Below are positions 24,549-32,632 of a stretch of DNA of 64,000 nucleotides, one piece after another. Source of the DNA: Butyricicoccus pullicaecorum (GTDB taxonomy: Bacteria > Bacillota > Clostridia > Oscillospirales > Butyricicoccaceae). Under the pieces are notes generated by a model, which had not been told where the DNA came from, made no database searches, and saw nothing but the letters and a program-made list of their open reading frames with translations. The DNA lies in the NCBI GenBank assembly GCA_018365995.1, contig JAGZIY010000004.1, positions 62,001 to 126,000 of the forward strand, in the 5' to 3' direction. Within the stretch, counting starts at the first letter, position 1. Each line of letters opens with the position of its first letter. The position numbers and the translations under genes are program-made.

Positions 24549-25496
24549 ATGAAACAGAAGAGAAGTGTAAAATCACTGATCGGCGAATACTTCATTTTCG
24601 TGATTTTTATCACGCTGGTGATTGTGCTGACTTGTTTGAAGCCAAGCTTCATTCAGCCGAGCAACATTGTCAATATTCTCAAGCAGGCATCTATCAATGG
24701 CATTCTGTCCTTCGGTATGATGTTCGTCATAATTGCGGGCGGTTTTGATATGTCAGTCGGCTCTACGGTGGCGTTTACCGGCATTGTAGCCGCACTGTTG
24801 GGACAGGGGCAGTACCCGCTGATTGTGCCGTTGACCGCTGCCATGCTGGCTGGTCTGGCAGTCGGCGTGATCAACGGTGTAGGTGTATCGATCGGTGACC
24901 TTCCGCCGTTTATCATGACGCTCGGCACTATGACCGCGGTGCGCGGGCTTGCGCTGCTGCTGTGTAATGGCAAGCCGATTACCGGCATCAGTCAGGAATA
25001 TCGTGCAGTTGCCGCACAGTCGTTCTTTGGCGTGCCGATGCTTGCGGTATTTCTGGTCATAGTCATTGCAATCTGCTCGTTTGTACTGGCGAAAACCGTT
25101 TACGGTCGTCGGGTATATGCCTGTGGCGGCAATTTGCAGGCGGCACGCGTTTCCGGTATCAACACCACGTGGATCCGGATTTCCACTTTTGCGATTGCAG
25201 GTCTGCTGGCTGGTCTGTGCGGATTTCTGATGACCTCGCGCGTCACAATCGGGCAACCGACCGCGGCGGAAAGCTACGAGATGGATGCAATCACGGCATG
25301 CGTAGTCGGCGGTGTTTCCATGTCAGGGGGTGTTGGCAAGCCGTGGGGAGTTGTGGTCGGCTGCCTGCTGATCACGGTCATTGCCAACGGCTTGGATATT
25401 ATGGGCGTATCGTCTCATTGGCAGAGGATCGTTAAGGGCGCAATCATTGTGCTGGCCGTTCTGATCGACGTTAAGGGCAAGCGAAAAAAGGACTAA
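24549..25496 (+). CDS. Sugar ABC importer permease (RbsC/MglC type)
   Basis: This 315-residue integral membrane subunit forms the channel with the ATPase above, probably as a homodimer. It has eight to ten hydrophobic segments. The family motif GGFDMSVGSTVAFTGIVAALL lies near residue 60 and GGVSMSGGVGKPWG near residue 265; both belong to the RbsC/branched-permease family BPD_transp_2. The gene is 14 bases after the ATPase. The base composition is GC-richer than in neighbouring regions such as 12-14 kb, as for the rest of the operon. The sugar carried is unknown. Confidence 0.92.
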   Translation: MKQKRSVKSLIGEYFIFVIFITLVIVLTCLKPSFIQPSNIVNILKQASINGILSFGMMFVIIAGGFDMSVGSTVAFTGIVAALLGQGQYPLIVPLTAAMLAGLAVGVINGVGVSIGDLPPFIMTLGTMTAVRGLALLLCNGKPITGISQEYRAVAAQSFFGVPMLAVFLVIVIAICSFVLAKTVYGRRVYACGGNLQAARVSGINTTWIRISTFAIAGLLAGLCGFLMTSRVTIGQPTAAESYEMDAITACVVGGVSMSGGVGKPWGVVVGCLLITVIANGLDIMGVSSHWQRIVKGAIIVLAVLIDVKGKRKKD

Positions 25497-25585
25497 ACCG
25501 CAGCTTTGTTACGGTGTTACGGGAGAATGGCTGTTTCTAGCTGTTCGCCATGACATAGAACGCTTCTTTAAGGAGGAAGAAAACG

Positions 25586-26557
25586 ATGAGCAAGAAAAGA
25601 GTTTTGGCGATGTTAATGGCTGGCACGATGGCACTAACCATGACAGCATGCGGCAGCAAGCCAACGGATGAGGGAAACACTGCATCTGGCAGTGACGACG
25701 CGGCGGCCGGTGGCGCGCACAAGATTGCACTAATTGCCCAGCACCAAACCAATGCATTCCAGATCGCAATCGCCGAGGCGGCAGAAGCCAAGGCAAAGGA
25801 ACTGGGTGTGGAACTGACCGTTTTGAGTGCAGATCAAGATGCGGCAACTCAGATTTCGCAGATCGAGCAGTGCGTATCCGAAGGATATGAGGCGATCCTG
25901 TTTGAGCCTGTTGATCCGGACGGTCTGCGTGACGCAGCTAAGAGCGCAGCTGACGCTGGCGTTGTAATGATCAATATCGTGTCCGCCTGCACGGATTGGC
26001 AGGACTGCGGCATTTCCGCGGTTTCTTACGGCAACAATGTCAAGGCTGGCGAAACCGAGATGCAGCAGGTTGCTGACCTGATTGGCGGTAAGGGCAACAT
26101 CGCCATTTTGACCGGTCCGTCCGGCGATGCAGGCGGTCTGCAGCGTATGGAAGGATATGAGAACGTGCTCAAGAACTACCCTGATATCAAGCAGGTTGTT
26201 GCTCCGGCAGATTGCCAGTGGGATACGGCACAGGCGCAGGCTACTGTGGAGAGTTGGCTCTCTGCGTATGATCTGGACGCAATCGTTTGCCAGAACGACG
26301 GCATGGCGGTCGGCGCGGGTAATGCAGCCGGCGCGAACAGCGGCATCGTCATCGCAGGCGTTGACGGCACGCCGGACGGATTTGAAGCCATCAAGGACGG
26401 CCGTATCACCGGTACGGTTTCTCAGAACGGTGCAGATATGGCTGCCAACGGTGTCGAAGCAGCGGTAACACTGCTCGATGGCGGTACGCTTGAAACCACA
26501 GAGATCATTACCGACAATACATGGATTGACGCAAACAATCTGGCGGATTACGAGTGA
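25586..26557 (+). CDS. Sugar-binding lipoprotein of the ABC importer (type I periplasmic-binding fold)
   Basis: This 323-residue lipoprotein captures the sugar outside the cell. Residues 1-21 form a signal peptide with lipobox MTAC (Cys22), followed by a low-complexity Ser/Asp/Gly linker. The mature part begins HKIALIAQHQTNAFQIAIAEAAE, a LacI/RbsB-type type I binding fold, with FEPVDPDGLRDAAKSAADAGV as the hinge strand and GTVSQNGADMAANGVEAA near the end. The AGGAGG-type site lies 8 bases upstream. It is 89 bases after the permease and followed by a terminator. Ligand candidates include ribose, galactose, xylose or inositol. Confidence 0.92.
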   Translation: MSKKRVLAMLMAGTMALTMTACGSKPTDEGNTASGSDDAAAGGAHKIALIAQHQTNAFQIAIAEAAEAKAKELGVELTVLSADQDAATQISQIEQCVSEGYEAILFEPVDPDGLRDAAKSAADAGVVMINIVSACTDWQDCGISAVSYGNNVKAGETEMQQVADLIGGKGNIAILTGPSGDAGGLQRMEGYENVLKNYPDIKQVVAPADCQWDTAQAQATVESWLSAYDLDAIVCQNDGMAVGAGNAAGANSGIVIAGVDGTPDGFEAIKDGRITGTVSQNGADMAANGVEAAVTLLDGGTLETTEIITDNTWIDANNLADYE

Positions 26558-26621
26558 CTTGATTCGGTTGCTGTTGCGGCAACTGGTTGGCAAACTATCC
26601 GAAATGTGTTATCATAAGTAG

Positions 26622-26658
26622 AAGAAAAGGGAAAACGGTGACGTTTTCCCTTTTCTTT
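26622..26658 (+). terminator. Terminator between importer and two-component genes
   Basis: GAAAAGGGAAAACG and CGTTTTCCCTTTTC pair around GTGA, followed by TTTA. It may only partly uncouple the response regulator from the importer genes, since the regulator starts 33 bases later. Confidence 0.75.
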
Positions 26659-26690
26659 ATTCGATATGACAGTTGCCGGAGGGATAAGAT

Positions 26691-28274
26691 ATGGTAAAGG
26701 TCGTTTTAGCAGACGACGAAAATAAAATCATTCTGCTGATGCGTAAGCTGATCGATTGGGATAAATTGGGCTACGAGATCGTCGGCGCGGCAAATGATGG
26801 CCTGCGGGCGCTGGAGATGGTGCAGGAGCTGCAGCCCCAGCTGCTCATCACGGATGTCCGTATGCCCGGCTGTGACGGGATTGATTTGATCCGACGGGCG
26901 AAGGAGATCCAGCCTGCACTGCATTGTATCGTGATTAGTGGATACCGTCAGTTTGAATATGCGCAGCAGGCGCTTAAATACGGTGTGGAGGATTATTTGC
27001 TTAAGCCGATTAAGGAGGAGGAAATGATCAATATTCTGCTGCGCGTGAAGGATAAGCTTGGGGAACAGGCCGCACTAGAGTTTCAGCTGCAAAAAAGCGA
27101 CGAACAGCGGCAGGAACGTCTGCTTTCCAAGCTGCGAAATGCCGCAGAACAGCAGCAGCCGTTTCTATCTGCGGCACAATTGCGTGCAGAATATGATTGG
27201 AAGACAGACCGAGGAACATGGCTTACTGTGTTGGTCAAGCCGGACATTTCCAGCGCGGGGCAGTATCAAGAGGGCTACCAAATTATGATGCGCCATGCGT
27301 TTGAGATTGTTCAGCGTGAGGCGGGGCAGATTGCGGATAGATGTGCGATTGCTGAGCAGAAAGAGGGGATCGCGGTGGTGCTGTATATACAGGAATACCG
27401 TGCGGTGGAGGTCAAACGGTGCTTTACCAAGATTCGCAAGGAGATCGAAAAGCAGCGCGACCTGTTTTGGGACATTCGCTGCACGGTCTGTCTTGGCAGC
27501 CGCAGGCGCTGCGCGGAGGAACTGGCGTTTTCCATGCGGGAGGCGCTGTGGCTGTGCCGCGACCGTCTGTGCCATGTACAGCCATGGCGCGATGCGGAGA
27601 TCGAAGAACTGGTCTGCACGGAGCACTATTACATGGATATGGTACAGAAAAAACGGTTTCAGGAAGCAGCGGAATATCTGGATATGAGCCGGTATGTACA
27701 GGAACTGGAGAACAGCTATTCTTACATTTCGCATCGGCAGCCACTGACTGGGCAGATGCTGGAGGATTGGTTCCGGCAAGTGTTGGAGGCTAGTATTTAC
27801 GGAATGCAGCAAAACGGGCAGGTAGATGAACATTTTACGTATATGATGGAGGAAAAATTTTGGAAATGCAGCAATGCACAGGAAATTTTTCACCTATTGC
27901 AGCAGAGTATTAAGGAGCAGATTGGACGGATCGGGAAGGAGATTTCTGCACGGGAGACACGACCAATCATGGAAGCCAAGCGGTATATGCAGCAGCATTA
28001 TCAGGAAGCACTGCGCTTGGAAGACGTGAGTAGCGCGGTAGGTTTTAACGCCACCTATTTTTCCGCGCTGTTCAAAAAAGAAACCGGACAGAATTTTATG
28101 GATTATCTGACCGAACTGCGCATCAATAAATCCAAGGAACTATTGTGCTGTGATGCGCTCTCTGTGCAGGACGTGGCGGAGCAAGTCGGTTACCGAGATC
28201 TGAAATATTTTTCACGACTGTTCAAAAAAACCACAGGGGTAAGCCCCTCGGACTATAAAAAGCTGTATAGGTAG
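26691..28274 (+). CDS. Response regulator, YesN type (receiver plus AraC DNA-binding domain)
   Basis: This 527-residue transcription factor is activated by phosphorylation. The receiver domain (1 to about 120) has acidic pair D8/D9, phospho-acceptor D55 (ITDVRMPG), and the YLLKPIK Lys. A long central region follows (about 125-420). The C-terminal ~100 residues are an AraC double helix-turn-helix, ending LSVQDVAEQVGYRDLKYFSRLFKKTTGVSPSDYK. GGAGGG sits 8 bases before the ATG. It is followed 10 bases later by its likely partner kinase. By context it should control the importer operon, possibly at the weak promoter before 23041. The location next to a sugar importer is typical of YesN. Confidence 0.92.
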   Translation: MVKVVLADDENKIILLMRKLIDWDKLGYEIVGAANDGLRALEMVQELQPQLLITDVRMPGCDGIDLIRRAKEIQPALHCIVISGYRQFEYAQQALKYGVEDYLLKPIKEEEMINILLRVKDKLGEQAALEFQLQKSDEQRQERLLSKLRNAAEQQQPFLSAAQLRAEYDWKTDRGTWLTVLVKPDISSAGQYQEGYQIMMRHAFEIVQREAGQIADRCAIAEQKEGIAVVLYIQEYRAVEVKRCFTKIRKEIEKQRDLFWDIRCTVCLGSRRRCAEELAFSMREALWLCRDRLCHVQPWRDAEIEELVCTEHYYMDMVQKKRFQEAAEYLDMSRYVQELENSYSYISHRQPLTGQMLEDWFRQVLEASIYGMQQNGQVDEHFTYMMEEKFWKCSNAQEIFHLLQQSIKEQIGRIGKEISARETRPIMEAKRYMQQHYQEALRLEDVSSAVGFNATYFSALFKKETGQNFMDYLTELRINKSKELLCCDALSVQDVAEQVGYRDLKYFSRLFKKTTGVSPSDYKKLYR

Positions 28275-28284
28275 GTGGTGTATC

Positions 28285-29103
28285 ATGTGGCTGAAAACCT
28301 GCTGGAAGCTGCGGCGGCTGGTGCGCCGCTACCGCAGCGATAAAAAGCTGGAGACGGTTCTGCGGGCAGACTGGAGAACGCAGCCCGAGCTGCAGGCGTT
28401 TTTTGCTGATCTGGAAGAGCGTCTGCACGGGGAGGAGATTACCCGCCTGCAGCAAAAGCAGGCGGAATACTTAGCGTTGCAAAACCAGATCAATCCGCAT
28501 TTTTTGTATAATGCACTTGAAGCAATTCGAGCGGACGCACTATTGGCAGATCAGGAGGAGATCGCTGAAACGACTGAGGCACTGGCAACTTTTTTTCGCT
28601 ATACGATTTCCAATATACAGGAATATGTGACCTTTTCTGATGAATTGGACAATGCAGAAAACTATTTTACCATTCAGCGCTGTCGATTCGGCAATAAGCT
28701 GGATATGGAACTGCAAATGGAAAACGAGGAACTGCTCGAGGCACGAATGCCCAAGCTGATTTTGCAGCCGCTGGTCGAAAATGCGGTGACGCATGGGTTG
28801 GAAGGACAAATCGGACAGGGCACGGTGCAGGTCATTGTGGAAAACAGCGATCGCACTCTGTTTCTGCGTGTGCGGGACAATGGTATGGGAATTCCAGAAG
28901 AGCAGGTTGCACAGTTGAACGCACAGTTTTCCGGTGAGACCGGCGTGGCACCGCTGCACCCGTGCGGCGGCATCGCGCTGCGCAATGTCAACAGTCGTAT
29001 CCGCCTGATGTTTGGGGAGGATTACGGTCTGCACATTTTCAGTGCGGAGGGAGTCGGTACGGAATGCTGTGTTAGTCTGCCGCTGCTGACATATGAGGAG
29101 TGA
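28285..29103 (+). CDS. Cytoplasmic histidine kinase, YesM/LytS type core without sensor domain
   Basis: This 272-residue kinase should phosphorylate the adjacent YesN regulator. The acceptor histidine is His72 in QINPHFLYN (His_kinase, PF06580). The ATP-binding half has ILQPLVENAVTHGLEG (N box), VRDNGMGIP (G1) and GIALRNVNSRIRLMFG. Residues 1-65 are charged and helical, a likely coiled coil. There is no membrane segment and no recognised sensor domain, unlike ordinary YesM kinases of ~580 residues with two membrane helices and HAMP. Input must come from a partner. The start is preceded by a GTAGGTGG-type site. The downstream gene starts 6 bases after the stop and is a good candidate partner. 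Confidence 0.9.
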   Translation: MWLKTCWKLRRLVRRYRSDKKLETVLRADWRTQPELQAFFADLEERLHGEEITRLQQKQAEYLALQNQINPHFLYNALEAIRADALLADQEEIAETTEALATFFRYTISNIQEYVTFSDELDNAENYFTIQRCRFGNKLDMELQMENEELLEARMPKLILQPLVENAVTHGLEGQIGQGTVQVIVENSDRTLFLRVRDNGMGIPEEQVAQLNAQFSGETGVAPLHPCGGIALRNVNSRIRLMFGEDYGLHIFSAEGVGTECCVSLPLLTYEE

Positions 29104-29109
29104 CGGGAT

Positions 29110-30534
29110 ATGAAAGAAGAACTTATTCGGGTGGAGCACGGCCGTTTTCAAAATAATGGCAGTGACTGCCGCTTCGAGCTGTCGATTTCGCGCGGCGAGT
29201 GCATCGGTGTTTATGTAGATGAGCATCTTACGTCGGGTACTGCATATCTGGATATTTTCAAGGGAGTTTCTCATGTGACCGGCGGACGGGTATTTGTATG
29301 CGGGCAGCGTGCTGGTTCAATCGAGATGGCGCACTGGATCGAACAGCACTGCATGGTTGTGGATCGGGCACGCTTTGTCTCCCGAGAGTTGACTGCGTGG
29401 GATTTTGTAACTGCACTTGGCAAACCGCTTCCTTGGCGGCAGAGACGGCAGGCAGAGGCGAGGCTGTGTGCGCCGGAAGCTATACAGATGCTGCATCAGA
29501 TGGAATTGCATATCCAGTGGCAGGCAAGGCTAACTGGGCTTTCTCTGCTGGATTATTACCGGCTTGCGGTGTTCCGCGCATGGTTCTGTGGCATGGAACT
29601 GTTGGTGCTTGATCGGTTTACGGAAATCCTGCGCCATCGGGATTTGGATCGGCTGATGCATTGTGTGCAGCTTTTGCTGGAACGGGGGACAGCGGTACTG
29701 CTGTTTGATATGAGCGAGGAGTTCCTCTATCAGTATGCTGGACGGATCGATGTGATTCGAGATCGCCGTACCTGCTACCGCTTGTACCCTGATGAATATG
29801 ACGGACGCTTGTTTGAGATTCTTGGCTGGGAGCGTCGCCGCAGTGGTGCACAGGGCCCAGAAGTTCTGTGTGGTGAGCGGGTTGTGGTAGATGCAGTGGA
29901 ACTAACCTTTCAGGGAATGCAGTCGCTGACATTTCAAATTCGTGGCGGGGAAATCGCGCTGCTGCGAGATGAAAACTATAACACGGTTTCCCATTTTCGG
30001 GATTGTTTTCTGGGAGGTCGGAGCTGGGTGCGCGGTGTGTTTCGTCTGGACGGACAGGTTTATGCACACAGAGAACTGATGCGGCTGATCGGTACGCGCA
30101 TCGGTATCCAAATCGAGCGCCCTGACCGCCCATCTGGGGTGCTGTTTGACGATTTGACCGCGCTGGATAATCTGTGCATCGGGCTGCTGCCCAAAGCAGG
30201 GCATCGTATCGTGCGCCGAAGGGTCACCGAAACGATTTTGCAGGAGGCGTCGCATTGGTTCAGTCAGGATATGCTGCTGCGTCCTTTGTCAGCGTGGACG
30301 CTGCCGGAGCGGCTTCGTTTTTCCTATTATAAGTGGTATCTTCTCAATCCACGCTTACTGATCTGTTTTTTCCCGTTTGCGGGACAGGAATCCGCGTATC
30401 ATGATATGATTATTGATATGCTGGTCACCTGCGCCCGCCGTGAGATGGCGGTATGGATTATTTCTTCCGGTATTGATGAGATCTGTGAGAAAACCGACAA
30501 TCGCGAATTTTTACAGCGTCTGCGTGTCTTATGA
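29110..30534 (+). CDS. Catalytically dead tandem ABC-ATPase homologue (RbsA-like pseudo-ATPase)
   Basis: This 474-residue protein aligns by eye along its full length with RbsA/MglA-type ATPases, including the intact one at 23041, but the catalytic motifs are gone. In the first half the Walker A place (about residues 35-44) reads VDEHLTSG, the signature LSLLDYYR (144-151) is not LSGGQ, Walker B is LLVLDR with Arg169 where the catalytic Glu should be, and the H-loop His is replaced (LFDMS). In the second half the Walker A place is LLRDENYNT (284-292), the signature is LSAWTLPERLRF (393-404), and Walker B has lost its Asp and Glu (LICFFPF). Hydrophobic strands and the KWYLLNP stretch after the signature are kept. 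It starts 6 bases after the sensorless kinase. I infer a structural or signalling role, not transport energy. Confidence 0.85.
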   Translation: MKEELIRVEHGRFQNNGSDCRFELSISRGECIGVYVDEHLTSGTAYLDIFKGVSHVTGGRVFVCGQRAGSIEMAHWIEQHCMVVDRARFVSRELTAWDFVTALGKPLPWRQRRQAEARLCAPEAIQMLHQMELHIQWQARLTGLSLLDYYRLAVFRAWFCGMELLVLDRFTEILRHRDLDRLMHCVQLLLERGTAVLLFDMSEEFLYQYAGRIDVIRDRRTCYRLYPDEYDGRLFEILGWERRRSGAQGPEVLCGERVVVDAVELTFQGMQSLTFQIRGGEIALLRDENYNTVSHFRDCFLGGRSWVRGVFRLDGQVYAHRELMRLIGTRIGIQIERPDRPSGVLFDDLTALDNLCIGLLPKAGHRIVRRRVTETILQEASHWFSQDMLLRPLSAWTLPERLRFSYYKWYLLNPRLLICFFPFAGQESAYHDMIIDMLVTCARREMAVWIISSGIDEICEKTDNREFLQRLRVL

Positions 30535-30728
30535 ACGAAAATGTGTTGAAAACAAAAAAACTGCCGCAGAATATAAAACGGAGGCAGCGATTATTCGTGT
30601 TCATGATGATTTTTGGAGCATACAGAAGGAAATTTAAAAAATACAGGAAGAAATCAGAGCGAGTATTTATTTTAGTCAATAATAGAGGACACGATGTTTT
30701 TGAAAAATCAAAGGGGAGATTTCTGTGA
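30531..30728 (+). CDS. Doubtful 65-residue basic ORF
   Basis: The ORF overlaps the pseudo-ATPase by ATGA and the next gene by GTGA, which would suit translational coupling. The product is Lys/Arg-rich with one weakly hydrophobic stretch near residues 21-30, and I do not recognise it. Against it, another frame in the same stretch encodes KTAAEYKTEAAIIRVHDDFW, of more natural composition but interrupted by stops, which hints at a decayed gene instead. No separate ribosome binding site is apparent. Confidence 0.25.
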   Translation: MNENVLKTKKLPQNIKRRQRLFVFMMIFGAYRRKFKKYRKKSERVFILVNNRGHDVFEKSKGRFL

Positions 30729-31201
30729 AAGCAGGGATTAAAAACTTGTGGAAAGTGCCCGTGTATTGTGTGATTGCCAGTTGGATTAGTTTCTATTTAA
30801 TTGTTTATATTGGTAGATTCTTTTTTATGATAAAGACAATTGATACAGATGGTATTACCCATGTTTCCGTCAATTCTGTGGGGTATGTAATCGTTGATAT
30901 TGCAATTTTTCTGATTGTATTGCTGATTGGTGGTTTGTGGGTATTCAGGTCTATGACAAAGGCAGAAGTTGCAATATCTGCCGGAATCATGTCTGCTATT
31001 TATCTGCTGACTGTTTTTGTGCAGATGTATGTTCCGGATTTGCCTATAGCTTTGAATGACAGTCTGATATATATTCAAACATGGATGGGAACACTTTCTT
31101 CTCTATTGGCTAAGCTAACAGATCATAGAAGCATATCTATTATTCTTTCTTCATTCTCTCCTCTACTTTTTATTTTATTTGCGCGGAAATCTAACACATA
31201 A
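30725..31201 (+). CDS. Unrecognised four-helix membrane protein
   Basis: This 158-residue protein starts at GTG 30725, with AAAGGGGAGA shortly upstream. Hydrophobic segments lie at about residues 12-36, 52-75, 85-105 and 138-153, so four membrane spans are likely. The second and third are followed by short charged loops (SMTKAEVA). I do not recognise the family. The AT-rich composition differs sharply from the GC-rich sugar operon before it, suggesting a separate origin although transcription might continue from upstream. Confidence 0.6.
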   Translation: MKAGIKNLWKVPVYCVIASWISFYLIVYIGRFFFMIKTIDTDGITHVSVNSVGYVIVDIAIFLIVLLIGGLWVFRSMTKAEVAISAGIMSAIYLLTVFVQMYVPDLPIALNDSLIYIQTWMGTLSSLLAKLTDHRSISIILSSFSPLLFILFARKSNT

Positions 31202-31281
31202 AGCATTTCAACCTATATATTTTAAAATTATTGCAGATTCAAGATATGGTTTCTGATAAAGTAGATGGTGCATACAGTCTC

Positions 31282-31326
31282 ACATAAAATGCGGCAGAAG
31301 AATACATCTCTGCCGCATTTTATGAT
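31282..31326. terminator. Bidirectional terminator
   Basis: CATAAAATGCGGCAGA and TCTGCCGCATTTTATG form a 16-base perfect stem around AGAATACATC. It separates the plus-strand membrane protein from the minus-strand hydrolase gene. Confidence 0.88.
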
Positions 31327-31345
31327 GTTCAGAAAAACATGGATA

Positions 31346-32536
31346 TCAGACCTTATGAGGGATACTATGTGCAAGTTCCTGTAAAAAGGCAATATTCTTC
31401 TCATCGTATAATGGTGCTACAAAGTTGGGGTCTGCGCTGAGTTTCACAATGATGGTATGATTGGTTGGGTTTCCATAAATCCATTGACCATATACCCCAA
31501 TCGCCGCAAATTCCTGCTCGCTGCCAGCCGGAATCCACCACTGATATCCATAGCCCAATGCGTCATAAGGGATTCCGTTTGTGTGAGGCTTAGCGTATGG
31601 GGCACTGGCATCGAGGCTATCCTTTACCCATTGTGCAGGCAGAATCTGCTTGCCATTATACCTGCCGTTATGCAGATAAAGTCTGGCAAATCGTGCATAA
31701 TCTCGCAGGGAAATGCTCAGTCCGCCCATCGCTAATTCTTTATCATTGTTGAGCGTCCAATATGCATCGTGCTGTACACCAATCTGTGTCCACAATTTTT
31801 CTTCCATATACGTTGCCAGACTTTTTCCGGTTGTCTGCACAATGACTTCTCCTAAGATTTCGGTATTGATACTCTGATATCTGCGGCGCGTGAAAGGCTT
31901 TTCCTGTACACTATACTTTGAGATTGCCCGAATTGCTGGAACTCCAAGCAGTGTTTTCAAAGAAAATAGATTCATGTCGTTTTCTTCATCAAAATCTATG
32001 CCAGATGCCATTTGCAGACATGCCTTGAGCGGAATATTTTCAAGTGCTGTCCCGCGAAACGCATGGATGTATTTTCCGAGCGGGTCATAAATACTTTCGA
32101 TGGCGCCCTCAGAAACTGCAATGCCAAATAGGGCAGAGACAAACGATTTCCCGATAGAGTTGGAGACGAACAGTGTGTTTTCATTGCCGCCCATATAATA
32201 TTTTTCATATCTGATTCTATCGTCTTGAATGACAAGAAGTGCTGTGGTTTTGGTATCGGTTAAAAACTGCTCAACGGAATATGCTTGTCCCTCAAAGGAA
32301 AATTGTTCGGGCAAATGCATGGTTTTTCCTGTTTCAAAATGAAATATGTCACCATCTCCTTTTTTTATGCGTTTGACAGGCTGTATTTCCGGAGTATGCT
32401 GAAAGGTATACACCAAATTTTTGTCCTGAAAGCTGTTCAGTGATATGTACATGCCTTTTAGCCGTTTGCCAAATATAAGAAACAGGATACCTGCAATCAG
32501 TACAAAAATACCAATTGCAATCATAAATTTTTGCAT
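31346..32536 (-). CDS. Membrane-anchored serine hydrolase (class C beta-lactamase fold)
   Basis: This 396-residue protein has an N-terminal membrane helix (about residues 5-23) and an extracellular domain of the beta-lactamase/penicillin-binding class C family (PF00144). The nucleophile motif SxxK appears as SNSIGKSF. A YQSINTE segment takes the YxN place, and GYGYQWWIPAGS and YGQWIYGNPTNHTIIV are typical of esterase/6-aminohexanoate-hydrolase-like members. The ATG at 32536 follows AAAGGA by 11 bases; an upstream in-frame ATG lacks a site. Substrates could be esters, amides or peptides; lactamase activity cannot be claimed. It is 96 bases after the ABC exporter on the same strand and may be cotranscribed. 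Confidence 0.85.
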   Translation of the reverse strand: MQKFMIAIGIFVLIAGILFLIFGKRLKGMYISLNSFQDKNLVYTFQHTPEIQPVKRIKKGDGDIFHFETGKTMHLPEQFSFEGQAYSVEQFLTDTKTTALLVIQDDRIRYEKYYMGGNENTLFVSNSIGKSFVSALFGIAVSEGAIESIYDPLGKYIHAFRGTALENIPLKACLQMASGIDFDEENDMNLFSLKTLLGVPAIRAISKYSVQEKPFTRRRYQSINTEILGEVIVQTTGKSLATYMEEKLWTQIGVQHDAYWTLNNDKELAMGGLSISLRDYARFARLYLHNGRYNGKQILPAQWVKDSLDASAPYAKPHTNGIPYDALGYGYQWWIPAGSEQEFAAIGVYGQWIYGNPTNHTIIVKLSADPNFVAPLYDEKNIAFLQELAHSIPHKV

Positions 32537-32632
32537 GATATATATTTTCCTTTCTGATTTAGATGGAAACCGTTTTATGATGGTCAACTCTTGTGTTTTG
32601 CTTGCAGTATAAGGTGCATAAGTTAGGATTCA

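Noticed and set aside
31346..32536. Beta-lactamase conferring antibiotic resistance
   Set aside because: The SxxK motif is present, but the other motifs fit esterase-like class C relatives and the protein is membrane-anchored. Resistance is not supported.
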